Shown here piece after piece: positions 20,747 through 32,660 of a stretch of DNA of 64,000 bases. Positions within the stretch are counted from its first letter, which is position 1. Each line of letters opens with the position of its first letter. Both the position numbers and the translations under genes were made by a program. The notes under the pieces are model-generated. The model saw nothing but the letters and a program-made list of their open reading frames with translations, had not been told where the DNA came from and ran no database searches. Source of the DNA: Allomeiothermus silvanus DSM 9946 (GTDB taxonomy: Bacteria; Deinococcota; Deinococci; Deinococcales; Thermaceae); NCBI RefSeq assembly GCF_000092125.1, contig NC_014212.1, positions 3,148,501-3,212,500 on the forward strand. Direction: 5' to 3'.

Positions 20747-23353
20747 TCATGCGGGCTGCGCCAGGAGGTCTATGAAAGCCCGTACCACCTCGGCATCGAG
20801 GGTTTTACCGGCTTGGCTTTCCAGCTCGCGGCGTACTGCGTGGAGGGGCCAGGCAGGTTTGTAGGGGCGGGCGTGAGAGAGAGCATCGTAGATATCCACC
20901 ACGGCAAAGATGCGGGCCTCAAGGGGGATCTCCTCGCCGCGTAGCCCCAGCGGATAGCCGGAACCGTCCGAGCGCTCGTGATGGTAGCGCACCACGTTGA
21001 GGGCAACCTCGGGCAAGAAGGAGAGTTCTCGCAGCATCTCGTAGCCGATCTCGGGATGGGTTTTCATCACCCGCCACTCTCCTGTGCTCAAGGGGCTGTT
21101 TTTCTGCAACACCTCGTCGGGGACGGCCAATTTGCCCAGATCGTGCAAGTAAGCGCCCAGCCGCAGGCCCTCCAGGTCGGCAAACCCCAATCGCTCCCTC
21201 AGGGCTACGCTGAGGGCCACCACCCGGTCGGTATGGCCTTTGGTCTCGAGGTCACGCAGCTCGAGCCCCAACCCCAACGCGCGCAACGCGGCCTCGCGGG
21301 TACGGGTGATCTCCTCGAGGTGCGCCGCCCGCTCCAAAGCCCGTTCCAGACGCCGTGCAACGGATACCAACAGCGCAAGGTGCTCCTGCGAAACCATACG
21401 GGGTTGGGTGAACGTCCCCAAAGCCAATACCCCTACCGAGCGGTCACCCTGGGTAAGACGAACCGCCATCACCGAACGAATTCCGCTGCTTCGGTACTCG
21501 GACGGGGCATGGGGCCAGGTCTGGTAGTCGGGAATCACCAAGGTCCCCTCCAGCAGGGCTTTACCCAAAACCCCTCGCCCGAGGCGAATCGGCGAGGTGC
21601 GATACAGGCTCAAGTAACGTTCGGGGTACTGCCCCACCCCCACCACCGGGATGAGCGAGCCCTCCCCGCTTGGATCCACCTCGAGCTGAAAGAGTCCTCC
21701 GGCTTCAAACCCGGTGAGTTCAAGTAAGGTCTCCAGCGCACGGCGGGCGATGTCGTGAGGATGCGACATCAGCTCGATCTCGGCGGACATCTGCACCAGC
21801 GAGCGGTAATCTGCGGCTTGGCGCTGAGACTGCTCAAGGGCTGACAAGCGCGAAATAGCCACCCCCGCTACCTCAGCCAGCACCTCCAGGATATAGCGAT
21901 CGCCAGGGCCAAGCTGACCGACCCGATGCGGGTCGCCGCCCGCTGTGTCCACCGAGAGCACCCCGATGAACTGCCCTTCCGGGTCCGAGAGGGGCACCCC
22001 TAGGTAGGCTCCGGCGCTGCGCTTGCCGGAGGCGAACTGTGCGGTTGCGATTTTGGATATATCGGGGATGAAAAGGGGTGCCCGGTTGCGGTACACCTCC
22101 CAGGCCACCCCCTGACCGTGGTAGAAGCGCAGCCCCACCGCCCGCTCGGCCCCAAGCCCTGCCGCCGCCACCACCTCCAGGCTGGACTCGCCCAGGTTCA
22201 GGCGGCTGAGGATAGCCGAGACCGCCCCGGTCTGGCGCAGGGCTTCCTCCACCGTGCGCCGGTAGACCTCTTCGGCGCTCCGAGCAGGCCCCAGCGCCCG
22301 GGTGGCCTGGGCCAAGGTGCCTAAGCGCACCAGCTCGCGGGATTGGGCCTCGAGCTTGGAGAGGGCGTTGCCCACCCCTTGGGCCAGCGCCCTCAGCAAC
22401 GCTTCATCATCGGCAGCAAAGGGATGCTCGTTATGGAAAGCCAGCACCCCCAGCGGCTCACCTTGAGGGTCAAAAAGGGGAACGAAGGCCGCGTAGTAGC
22501 GCTCGGGTCGGGGCACCTCGAGCCGGTGGGCAGCGGGGTCGGAGCAGGGCGCGAACAGCACCCTGCGCTTTTCCAGGGCTTGCCAGGAAATCCCCTTTCC
22601 CCTGGGGAGGAGATAGCCCACCGGAGGCTCCGAGCGTAGGCTGCTCACCACCCGCAGCGCTTCGCCCTCCCGGCGCAGGGCCGAAGCCAGCGCCACCGGC
22701 ATAAAATCGGCGACAAGCTGCGGCAAGGATGCCCACAGGGCTTCGGCGTCCGTGAAACCGGCGAGCGAGGCCAACACCCTAGAGAGGGCCTCTTCGCGCT
22801 GGAGGCGTTGGCGCAAGCGCTCCCGATCGCGCAAGGATGATAGCGCTACCTCCAAGCTCTTGCCCAACTCTTCGGCCAGCTCGAGCGCCTCTGGCGAGAA
22901 GGGCTCGGAGCTGCTGCGGTCGAGGTTGAGGAGGGCCTCAACCCTCCCCTCGAAGGGGATGGGCACCACCAACCTCCAGTGAAGATCAGCCATAGCGGTA
23001 TCGAGCTGCTGCGGACCGGAAGAGTGCTGCTCCATCCGATAGACGCGGGCGTGGGCCTGTAAGGCCTCCTCCATGCTGCCACCGTACCCAGCCATGGCCT
23101 GCTCGAGGGAGAAGCGGACCCCCTCAAAACCGGCCAAGCCAGCGTAGCGGTAGCCCGCCTGATCTCGCACCAAGACGCTGCCCGCATCGGCTTGCGGGAT
23201 CAGCTCGAGGGCCCCGCGTAAGGCCTCCTGTAGGAGTGCCTCCACATCTGCGGAGTTCATCCAACGCCGCAGCAGCTCGAGCAAGTGCCGGCGAAGGCTG
23301 CTTCTGTTACACGGTGAAGAAGACGGCACATCCACAAGTCTAGCCACAAACAT
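20747..23353 (-). CDS. Multi-GAF sensor with C-terminal HD-GYP phosphodiesterase domain
   Basis: An 868-residue soluble protein. Residues 1 to about 680 are several consecutive GAF-like modules (segments such as RLVVPIPFEGRVEALLNLD, YLGVPLSDPEGQFIGVLSVD and VMAVRLTQGDRSVGVLALG), probably four, for binding small ligands. Residues about 690-860 form an HD-GYP domain: HDLGK at 737, HPEIGYEML, HHERSDGSGYP and VVDIYDALS, all metal- and substrate-binding motifs intact. It should hydrolyse c-di-GMP. No membrane helix is seen. The ATG at 23353 has only a weak GGGA upstream, so the start is uncertain. Confidence 0.9.
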   Translation of the reverse strand: MFVARLVDVPSSSPCNRSSLRRHLLELLRRWMNSADVEALLQEALRGALELIPQADAGSVLVRDQAGYRYAGLAGFEGVRFSLEQAMAGYGGSMEEALQAHARVYRMEQHSSGPQQLDTAMADLHWRLVVPIPFEGRVEALLNLDRSSSEPFSPEALELAEELGKSLEVALSSLRDRERLRQRLQREEALSRVLASLAGFTDAEALWASLPQLVADFMPVALASALRREGEALRVVSSLRSEPPVGYLLPRGKGISWQALEKRRVLFAPCSDPAAHRLEVPRPERYYAAFVPLFDPQGEPLGVLAFHNEHPFAADDEALLRALAQGVGNALSKLEAQSRELVRLGTLAQATRALGPARSAEEVYRRTVEEALRQTGAVSAILSRLNLGESSLEVVAAAGLGAERAVGLRFYHGQGVAWEVYRNRAPLFIPDISKIATAQFASGKRSAGAYLGVPLSDPEGQFIGVLSVDTAGGDPHRVGQLGPGDRYILEVLAEVAGVAISRLSALEQSQRQAADYRSLVQMSAEIELMSHPHDIARRALETLLELTGFEAGGLFQLEVDPSGEGSLIPVVGVGQYPERYLSLYRTSPIRLGRGVLGKALLEGTLVIPDYQTWPHAPSEYRSSGIRSVMAVRLTQGDRSVGVLALGTFTQPRMVSQEHLALLVSVARRLERALERAAHLEEITRTREAALRALGLGLELRDLETKGHTDRVVALSVALRERLGFADLEGLRLGAYLHDLGKLAVPDEVLQKNSPLSTGEWRVMKTHPEIGYEMLRELSFLPEVALNVVRYHHERSDGSGYPLGLRGEEIPLEARIFAVVDIYDALSHARPYKPAWPLHAVRRELESQAGKTLDAEVVRAFIDLLAQPA

Positions 23354-23476
23354 TCCCTAAGCCGGGTTTATTTGCAGGCTCCAAATCCAAACCCCACCGC
23401 TCCAGAAATCGCAAACCCGGTTTGGCTGCTGGGATTTCATCCCGTGGCGGTCGCTGAAGCGAGCCTTGCAGGCCGA

Positions 23477-24391
23477 TCACCCTCCTGGTTGGAGACTAAG
23501 ACGGCGAAAAAACCTGCTTACCCCCTCTAGAAAACGCCCCAGCGGTCCCTTGGCGAAGCGCTCGCGGTACGAAGCGGTGGCCTCCTCGGCTCCCACCGCA
23601 TGGCCTTGGGCCTGCGAGAGATAGTAACGGTGGTCCATCACCCACAAGTAGAGGTCGGCCTCGGTGCGTCCGGGAAAGTTCTGCAAAATCCCCTGCTCGC
23701 GGATCTCCCGCACGGTGGGCAGGTAGAGGGTGTCGTACCAGTCAGCCACAGCCTCCTCCCAGGAAACTGAGCGCTTCTCCTCGAGCCCCTTGAAGTACTG
23801 CCGGGTGCGGATGTGCTCGAGGAGCTTGTCGTACCGCCCAGGTACGCTAAAGCGGATCTCTTCATGACCTGGACGCAGCTGATCCAGCTTGGTACGGTTC
23901 AGGAACTCGGCGTACTCCCCCTTCAAGATCACGTCCTTGAGGGTATCGCCGGGCTCGAGCGCCACCGGCACCTCGAGTTCGATCACCTCCGCGTCGATGT
24001 AGGTTTGGTTCTCGGCCTTGGCCAAGGCAACGCGGTGGTTTCCATCCTTCACGAAGTACGTCTCCCCCACTTTGTACACCTGGATGGGGGGAAGCTCCAC
24101 CCCTTCCAGTTGCGCCGTACGCAAGCGGGTCCAGCGCTCTACGGTGTAGGGCTCTTTGGGTAAGAACTGGGCGTCAAAATCGTCATAGCGATCCACCGAG
24201 CCGATGATCTTGTCGACCTCGATGGGACGCATACCCAGATAATGCTCGCCCTTGGGCCGCAGGCGGCTCACTACGTGAAAAGGCAACAGCCCATTGGGCT
24301 CCCTCCGCAGCCGGTGCAGGAGATCATAGAAAAACACCCGGTGGGCCAGGCGTTCGGCTTCAGCTTGTGCCTGCTGCTCGGCCACCCTCAT
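23477..24391 (-). CDS. ParB-like / DUF4032 domain protein
   Basis: A 304-residue protein with a ParB/sulfiredoxin-like N-terminal half (residues about 50-140, IEVDKIIGSVDRYDDFDAQF, then YFVKDGNHRVALAKA, the typical GNHR turn). A C-terminal part (VSWEEAVADWYDTLYLPTV, TEADLYLWVMDHRYYLS) is typical of DUF4032. It lacks a helix-turn-helix for parS binding, so it is unlikely to be a chromosome-partition ParB. The GNHR fold can bind or hydrolyse nucleotides in relatives; the function here is unknown. Confidence 0.75.
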   Translation of the reverse strand: MRVAEQQAQAEAERLAHRVFFYDLLHRLRREPNGLLPFHVVSRLRPKGEHYLGMRPIEVDKIIGSVDRYDDFDAQFLPKEPYTVERWTRLRTAQLEGVELPPIQVYKVGETYFVKDGNHRVALAKAENQTYIDAEVIELEVPVALEPGDTLKDVILKGEYAEFLNRTKLDQLRPGHEEIRFSVPGRYDKLLEHIRTRQYFKGLEEKRSVSWEEAVADWYDTLYLPTVREIREQGILQNFPGRTEADLYLWVMDHRYYLSQAQGHAVGAEEATASYRERFAKGPLGRFLEGVSRFFRRLSLQPGG

Positions 24392-24554
24392 GGGTATCAG
24401 TGTAGCTGGCTTGGGTCAGCTTAAATGTGCCCCATCGCTAGCCCCCTCTAGGGCGGGCTTTATCGCCCGTCGGTCAGCGAGCGATGTTGCGAGCGAACTG
24501 GATGCACACTGCTCTAAAGAAGGTCTCACGGCCTGGGCTTTAGATAAAGGGTAT

Positions 24555-25808
24555 ATGCGCTTAGCTGGCTGGTTTCGCGGGGTACTGGCAGGGGTGGGCC
24601 TGCTCACGGGGCTGGCGCTGGCTGATGGCGGCGCGGTCTACCTGCCCCTCGACAACCGTCCGCCGAGCTGGGCCCCGTGTACCTGGGGCATCGCCCTCTG
24701 TCCCCCGCCCGAGGTGTACGCAGGGCGCGCAGGAGCTGACCCCGAACAGCTAGAGCGGTGGCTTTTAAGCACTTCAGGGAGCATCCTGGTGGCTAGTTTG
24801 GACGCTTTGGCCTACGGCGGCTTGGTGCAAAGCCGCCAGTCCACCCTGAGCGCTGAGGAAGCGCTCTCGAGACTCAAGACGGTCATCACCTGGAAGCTCA
24901 AGAATGGCGGGGCAGTGTATGCATTTGGCATCATCCCTCGCCACCCTGACGCCAAGGACCGCGCGCGCAACCTGGCGGTACTGCGTAGGGTGCAGGAGTG
25001 GCCCGAGGCGCTGCAGGAGGGGAGCTACTTCGAAGTTCCCTGGGACGACGCCTTACCCGGTTCCCCGGCCATTGAGGAGGCGGGGACGCTCAGCCTCCCC
25101 ACCCGCCCTGGGGCCGACGAGGCCGGGCAACTAATGCTGCTGCGGGCCTTGAACCCCGGTCTGCGGGTGCGGGTGCTCTACGACGATCCCGCCGCTGCCC
25201 GGACAGTCCTCCGCTACGACGGGATCCCGCTCGAGGACAGCATCGCCCGCCAGGTACGCTCCGCCGGGGCCTTTCTGGTAGAACAAAACCCGGACCTGAT
25301 CCTGCTGGCCTATAGCGGCAAAAACCCCCAAAAAGCGGTCTTGTTGGTGCAGAGCAACTTAGGCCAAGCCCCGGTAGCCATTGCCGATATCGCCCAAGTC
25401 AACCGCGGAGACCCAAAGCTGATCGACTACCTGTTGCGCCTGCGCCTATACCCCAGGCTGGCCGCCTATACCTGCTGGGGTACCCCAGCCAACAACTTAG
25501 GCAGCGCCCTATCCCAAGGCGGCCTCTTCTTGCGCGACCCCCAATCCCGCCAAGCCCGGCTGGCGGAAAACTATCTGCAATATCTATACGGCCAGGTAGG
25601 CCGCCCCTGGGTGCGCGAGCGCTTCCCCGAGCCCTTGCGGGAGGAAGCCGCCCGTTACCTTTTCGACCGCCTCAAACAGGAGCCGCTTCCTTTTATGCTG
25701 GGCACCCAGCTCGAGCTGACCGGCATCTCTTTCCCCTGGAAACGCACCTTCGAAGCAGCGTTCAGTTATCAACTCGTCCCGGTGAGTTTGACTCAGGGGC
25801 AGCGGTAA
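24555..25808 (+). CDS. Exported DUF4127 family protein
   Basis: A 417-residue protein with a signal peptide (MRLAGWFRGVLAGVGLLTGL, cleavage after ALA). Conserved DUF4127 stretches follow: VYLPLDNRPP at the mature N-terminus, SLDALAYGGLVQSR, the IIPRH segment, PGADEAGQLMLLRAL and YTCWGTPANNLGSAL. It is somewhat shorter than many family members. The ATG at 24555 was chosen because it places the signal peptide at the start. The family has no assigned reaction; here it acts outside the cytoplasm. Confidence 0.8.
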   Translation: MRLAGWFRGVLAGVGLLTGLALADGGAVYLPLDNRPPSWAPCTWGIALCPPPEVYAGRAGADPEQLERWLLSTSGSILVASLDALAYGGLVQSRQSTLSAEEALSRLKTVITWKLKNGGAVYAFGIIPRHPDAKDRARNLAVLRRVQEWPEALQEGSYFEVPWDDALPGSPAIEEAGTLSLPTRPGADEAGQLMLLRALNPGLRVRVLYDDPAAARTVLRYDGIPLEDSIARQVRSAGAFLVEQNPDLILLAYSGKNPQKAVLLVQSNLGQAPVAIADIAQVNRGDPKLIDYLLRLRLYPRLAAYTCWGTPANNLGSALSQGGLFLRDPQSRQARLAENYLQYLYGQVGRPWVRERFPEPLREEAARYLFDRLKQEPLPFMLGTQLELTGISFPWKRTFEAAFSYQLVPVSLTQGQR

Positions 25809-25817
25809 CAGAACCCG

Positions 25818-26132
25818 TTACAGCCCGACCCGAGCACTGAACGGGAATCGCCCCGGCTGGGTGAAGGTTGGGCCGCCCGCCCCACGGATGAAAAGCACCG
25901 CAAAGTAGCCCGCTACCAGGCCGAGCAAAAAGTTGGCGGCGTCGTGGCCTAACCAGCCGGTGACTACCAACAGGCTGCTAAACGCTACCATAAATGTGCT
26001 ACACGCCCAGAAAAGACCCCGCCGCACAATCGGCTTGAAGTGCCGCCCCTGCTCGTGGAGCTTACCCAGGTATAAACTGATGGCCATCAGCGCTGTTCCC
26101 CATCCCAACACCACGATCAACAAGATATCCAT
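25818..26132 (-). CDS. Small integral membrane protein, unknown
   Basis: A 104-residue protein with three hydrophobic helices (DILLIVVLGWGTALMAISLY, FWACSTFMVAFSSLLVVTGW and AANFLLGLVAGYFAVLFI) and a short polar C-terminus. It converges with the DUF4127 gene. No family is recognised. Confidence 0.6.
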   Translation of the reverse strand: MDILLIVVLGWGTALMAISLYLGKLHEQGRHFKPIVRRGLFWACSTFMVAFSSLLVVTGWLGHDAANFLLGLVAGYFAVLFIRGAGGPTFTQPGRFPFSARVGL

Positions 26133-26220
26133 TTCCGCACCTTTTACTTGAGGATCCGGGGCCTCCCCGGTTCTCCTATGTTAGCCAGCTAACATGAGAT
26201 TCTTGGTACGCTTGACCCAT

Positions 26221-26424
26221 GTTGGCGAAAGTTGAGAATGAAGCCTTGCGCCTCGAGGTCAACCCTAGCCTAGTTGCCTTCCAGGCCAAGACCGCCCCGC
26301 CCTCGAGCCCGTCAGCCACGCCACCGACGGCTTCAACTGGCTGGCTAGGGGCGTTCCCGATACCGGGGTGAGCGTATGGGGACCGGGGGAAAGCCTCCAG
26401 GGCACGGTGTGGATCACCCTGGAA
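26221..26424 (+). pseudogene. Aldose 1-epimerase-like remnant with internal deletion
   Basis: The plus strand from 26221 begins like an aldose-1-epimerase-type protein (MLAKVENEALRLEVNPSLV). After a frame change near 26300 it continues with what looks like the C-terminal end of such a protein (PVSHATDGFNWLARGVP, WGPGESLQGTVWITLEG). The whole galactose-mutarotase core is missing between them. This is best read as a gene with a large internal deletion plus a frameshift. The family call rests on the pattern of both ends. Confidence 0.5.
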
Positions 26425-26458
26425 GGCCTTCGATGCCCGCGCTGTGCGAGGCAGCCTG

Positions 26459-26560
26459 TCACATCCTCGCCAACGAGTACACCGCCAGAACGTACAAGGC
26501 CAAGAGGGTTAGCTTGACCACTACCAGCACGATGATCCACTTCCGCACCTCAGGGCGCAT
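26459..26560 (-). CDS. 33-residue single-span membrane peptide
   Basis: An ATG-to-TGA frame on the minus strand encoding a positively charged N-terminus (MRPEVRK) followed by one long hydrophobic helix (WIIVLVVVKLTLLALYVLAV) and a short tail. Size and layout recall the tiny accessory subunits of respiratory oxidases, but no sequence match is recognised. The upstream region has only a weak GGGAAG ribosome site. The surrounding 550 bases are otherwise decayed, so this may be a remnant. Confidence 0.4.
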   Translation of the reverse strand: MRPEVRKWIIVLVVVKLTLLALYVLAVYSLARM

Positions 26561-26646
26561 CTTCCCATTGCAGCGCGGAAATCAGCATTCCGGTGTAAGG
26601 CTCTGATCAATTAAGCACCCTTAGGGCGCAATTGCCCCCGGGGGAC

Positions 26647-26681
26647 TGGACACGTTCGGGCTAAAGTGTATACAGTATACA
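26647..26681 (+). promoter_or_regulatory. Promoter and palindromic operator of the proline operon
   Basis: TGGACA (26647-26652), 16 bases and TATACA (26669-26674) form a promoter. A perfect 7-1-7 palindrome TGTATACAGTATACA (26667-26681) covers its -10 and ends one base before the GTG start at 26683. GTATAC-centred palindromes are typical operators of FadR-type GntR repressors, so autorepression by the downstream regulator is likely. With this -10 the transcript would start at or next to the GTG, i.e. leaderless. Confidence 0.7.
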
Positions 26682-26682
26682 T

Positions 26683-27342
26683 GTGACCGAGTTCCAACGC
26701 CCCCGGTCGGTGCGAGAAGCCGCCTATGCGCATTTACGCGAGGCCATCCTGGGAGGCCGGTTGGTTCCTGGCGAGCGCATCTCCGAGCCTGGCCTGGCCG
26801 AGACTTTAGGCATTAGCCGTACCCCGGTGCGTGAAGCCCTGCAACGGCTGGCGCAGGAAGGGCTGGTAGAACTTGTCCCGGCCAAGGGAGCCCGGGTGCG
26901 GGTTTTACGCCCGGAGGAAGTCCGTGAGGTCTACGAAGTGCGGGCCTTGCTCGAGGCTGAGGCCGCCCGGCTTGCAGCCCGGCACGCCAGCCTGGACGAG
27001 CTTTCGCACCTTGCAGGTTTGCTCGCAGCCCTCGATAGCATCCCGCGGGAGTGCTACCTCGAGCAGATGCAGGTGGACTTCGAGTTTCACACCCGCTTAG
27101 TTGAGGCTGCGCACAACCGCACTTTGGCCCGCATCTATGGGGACCTGCGCTCGAGCTTGGCCTTGGTGCGCTCCTTTCAGCAGACCCTTTCGCAGCACCC
27201 TAAAACCCGCCAGCAACACCAAAACATCCTGCATGCCCTGCGCCAGCGCGACCCCGAACAAGCAGCTTTAGCGGCCCGTGAACACGTGCTGTACTTCCGC
27301 GACATAGTAACCCGCGCCATAAAGGAGCCTTCATGGACCTGA
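26683..27342 (+). CDS. GntR family transcriptional regulator (FadR subfamily)
   Basis: A 219-residue regulator. The N-terminal winged helix-turn-helix (about 8-75) contains [23 protein letters not shown]. The C-terminal all-helical FCD ligand domain has [31 protein letters not shown] and a final HVLYF, with the His residues that usually bind metal. Its 3' end overlaps the proline dehydrogenase start by ten bases, so it is translationally coupled and probably regulates proline use. The ligand is inferred from context. Confidence 0.93.
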   Translation: MTEFQRPRSVREAAYAHLREAILGGRLVPGERISEPGLAETLGISRTPVREALQRLAQEGLVELVPAKGARVRVLRPEEVREVYEVRALLEAEAARLAARHASLDELSHLAGLLAALDSIPRECYLEQMQVDFEFHTRLVEAAHNRTLARIYGDLRSSLALVRSFQQTLSQHPKTRQQHQNILHALRQRDPEQAALAAREHVLYFRDIVTRAIKEPSWT

Positions 27343-28256
27343 ACCTAAGCTACCGCTCGTTTGTGCTAGCTATCGCACAAAACCCCAGCGTGAAAAACCT
27401 GGTGCTGACCCGTGGTAAGGGGCTTTCCCGCCGCTTCGTGGCAGGGGATACCCTGGAAGAAGCCCTGAAAGTGGTGGAGGGGCTCGAGCGTGAGCGCATT
27501 CATGCCATCCTTGACCTACTGGGGGAGATGGTGACCTCAGAAGAGATGGCTCGAGGCTTCCAAGCAGAGATCGTCGGATTGATCCGGGCCTTGGGGGCTC
27601 GACCTTACCCGCGCTATGTGTCCGTGAAGCTCACCCAGCTAGGTCTGGACCTCTCCGAAGACCTAGCTTTTTCCTTGATGCAGGGGATTTTGCAAGAAGC
27701 CCGCCAAGCAGATTGCTTCGTGCGCATAGACATGGAGGATTCCCCCCGGGTGGACGCTACCTTACGGGTCTACCGGCGGCTGCGCGAGGAGGGATATACC
27801 CATACCGGGATCGTGCTGCAAAGCTACCTCAAGCGTAGCGAGAAGGACCTCGAGGCCCTGCTGCCCCTGAAGCCTGCCGTGCGGATCGTCAAAGGGGCCT
27901 ATAAGGAGCCCCCCGAGGTAGCCTTCCAGGACAAGCGCCTTATCGACGCGCAATACCTGCTGTTGGCCAAAAAGGCCTTGGAAAACGGCCTGCCTACCGC
28001 CATCGCCACCCACGACCCCCACCTTATCGCAGAGATGCAGCGCTGGACCGCCGAGAAAGGCATCAGCAAGGAAGGCTTCGAGTTCCAACTGCTGTATGGG
28101 GTGCGCCGGGACGAACAGCGTCGGCTCGCCGCTGAGGGCTATACCGTGCGGGCTTACGTGCCCTATGGCACCGACTGGTATCCCTATCTCTCCCGCCGCA
28201 TCGCCGAGCGACCCGAGAATCTGCTGTTTGTGGCCCGAAGCCTGGTGCAGGGGTAG
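27333..28256 (+). CDS. Proline dehydrogenase (monofunctional)
   Basis: A 307-residue FAD-dependent enzyme, the same size as the well-studied Thermus thermophilus PRODH. It oxidises proline to P5C at the membrane and passes electrons to quinone. Recognisable segments are [41 protein letters not shown] and, near the end, [10 protein letters not shown] and [18 protein letters not shown], whose arginines bind the substrate carboxylate. The ATG overlaps the GntR stop region. P5CDH lies two genes on. Confidence 0.95.
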   Translation: MDLNLSYRSFVLAIAQNPSVKNLVLTRGKGLSRRFVAGDTLEEALKVVEGLERERIHAILDLLGEMVTSEEMARGFQAEIVGLIRALGARPYPRYVSVKLTQLGLDLSEDLAFSLMQGILQEARQADCFVRIDMEDSPRVDATLRVYRRLREEGYTHTGIVLQSYLKRSEKDLEALLPLKPAVRIVKGAYKEPPEVAFQDKRLIDAQYLLLAKKALENGLPTAIATHDPHLIAEMQRWTAEKGISKEGFEFQLLYGVRRDEQRRLAAEGYTVRAYVPYGTDWYPYLSRRIAERPENLLFVARSLVQG

Positions 28257-28330
28257 AGGATGGGAAACGCTAAAAGAATCCCCTCTCCTTTTGGGGAACG
28301 GTCTGGGGTGAGGGCCGGGGACGGTGGCCG

Positions 28331-28735
28331 ATGAGCCCGGGTCAAACCCTTCGCCTGCTCGAGGGTTCGTATGCCGTGGGCCAGCTCGAGCCCTCCTCCC
28401 CCATCCCGAGCTGGGCCGAGGGCGAAGGTTTCGTGAGCATCAGCCGCACGAAGGAGGAGCTTTCGGTGGTGTGCCGGGAGGACCGGGTTCCCCGCACCGT
28501 CAAAACCGAGCGCGGCTGGCGCTGCTTGGAGTTCCAAGGCCCCTTCGACTTTTCCCTGAGCGGGATCCTGGCTTCGGTGCTCGGCCCCCTGGCCGAGGCC
28601 AGGATCGGGATCTTCGCGGTTTCGACCTATAACACCGATTATCTGCTGGTGAAAGAGCGCGATCTAAGCAGAGCAGTGGAGACCCTCGAGCGAGCCGGAC
28701 ACACCATAGCCCGTACGTCGAACGCAAAGACGTAG
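28331..28735 (+). CDS. ACT-domain protein
   Basis: A 134-residue protein with a CASTOR/aspartokinase-like ACT arrangement: GFVSISRTKEELSVVCRED in the first half and a second ACT-like unit GPLAEARIGIFAVSTYNTDY followed by LVKERDLSRAVETLERAGH. It sits between PRODH and P5CDH, 74 bases after the former and 41 before the latter. It could therefore sense an amino acid, perhaps proline or glutamate. No catalytic domain is present, and the ligand is a guess from context. Confidence 0.75.
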   Translation: MSPGQTLRLLEGSYAVGQLEPSSPIPSWAEGEGFVSISRTKEELSVVCREDRVPRTVKTERGWRCLEFQGPFDFSLSGILASVLGPLAEARIGIFAVSTYNTDYLLVKERDLSRAVETLERAGHTIARTSNAKT

Positions 28736-28776
28736 GGCGTAAAGCGTAAGCCGTACGACACGGAAAGGAGCCAATT

Positions 28777-30324
<1,548 letters not shown>

Positions 30325-30364
30325 ATCATCTTGGAGATAAAAAGCGCCCGGAAGACCTCCTAGA

Positions 30365-30460
30365 GCACTCTTCAAATTATTGAGCTACTCGCAACTCGAT
30401 TGCTTTGTCCTGCACAGCACAATTGCCTCCCGGATGGGAGGCAATGTCTGTGAAGAGTGC
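30365..30460. repeat. 96-bp element with 10-bp terminal inverted repeats and a central hairpin
   Basis: GCACTCTTCA (30365-30374) and TGAAGAGTGC (30451-30460) are exact inverted repeats. Between them lies a strong hairpin, ATTGCCTCCC (30422-30431), loop GGAT, GGGAGGCAAT (30436-30445). No T-run follows on either strand, so it is not a standard intrinsic terminator. It could be a miniature transposable element, a U-less terminator between the convergent genes, or a structured RNA. Confidence 0.55.
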
Positions 30461-30489
30461 GATAAACCCCGGCGGCACGCACGCAAGGC

Positions 30490-30951
30490 TCAATACTCCT
30501 CGTCCACCTCGTGTAGCCGCTGGGCCCATAGGCTTTGCGGGCGGTGGTGCTCCTTCACGATCTGGGCTACCTGGGGGTCTTCAATCCGCTCTGCGGCGTA
30601 CAGGGGGTGATGCCTGCGCACCTGCCAGGCCCCATAGATTCCACCCCGTAATGGCCTTACCGCAACCTTGGGGGCGTAGAGGCCCGTGAGGATGCGCTCC
30701 ATAGCCCGGTAGGGCCGTAGGGCTTTGCCGAAGTCGTGCAAGAGAGCAGCCCGCACCGCGTAGTCGGGGGCCTGGGGATAGCGCTCGAGCAACTTTTGCG
30801 CCACCTTGACCGCATGATCGCGGTCCCGCACATCCATCGCTAAGAATAACCGGGCCTCGGCGCGGCTCAACCTGGACAGCGCCCAGGCATCGTCAGGGCG
30901 AGCCAGGCGGGGCACGAACGCCTTGACCAGGCGCTTGAGGCGGCGTTTCAC
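30490..30951 (-). CDS. HD-domain protein (predicted phosphohydrolase)
   Basis: A 153-residue protein with a single HD domain: RDHAVKVAQKLLE, the metal-binding AALLHDFGKALR, YGAWQVRRHHPLYAAE and VAQIVKEHHRPQ. The His and Asp pattern fits metal-dependent HD phosphohydrolases acting on nucleotides or related phosphoesters; the substrate is unknown. No other domain is fused. It converges with the P5C dehydrogenase gene. Confidence 0.85.
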   Translation of the reverse strand: MKRRLKRLVKAFVPRLARPDDAWALSRLSRAEARLFLAMDVRDRDHAVKVAQKLLERYPQAPDYAVRAALLHDFGKALRPYRAMERILTGLYAPKVAVRPLRGGIYGAWQVRRHHPLYAAERIEDPQVAQIVKEHHRPQSLWAQRLHEVDEEY

Positions 30952-31057
30952 GGTTCTATGTTAGCCAGTTGGTCGTCTTCCCATAAAACCAGCCGTGGAG
31001 AACGGTTGGGCCGGACGTACAATTTTTCCCGACGAGCCAATAGGGTAGATTTTTTTT

Positions 31058-31072
31058 GGAGGATCAAGTATG
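31058..31072 (+). pseudogene. Decapitated gene: ribosome site and start codon left at the edge of an IS
   Basis: GGAGG (31058-31062) followed at seven bases by ATG (31070-31072) is a good translation start on the plus strand, but the IS982-like element begins one base later. Only the start of the gene remains. It was probably removed by IS-mediated deletion or recombination. Confidence 0.4.
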
Positions 31073-31073
31073 A

Positions 31074-32638
<1,565 letters not shown>

Positions 32639-32660
32639 AGCTCCTCCGAAAAATGGCTAG

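Noticed and set aside
23477..24391. Chromosome-partition ParB.
   Set aside because: Only the GNHR nucleotide-binding fold is shared; there is no helix-turn-helix and no parA neighbour, and the C-terminal part fits DUF4032.
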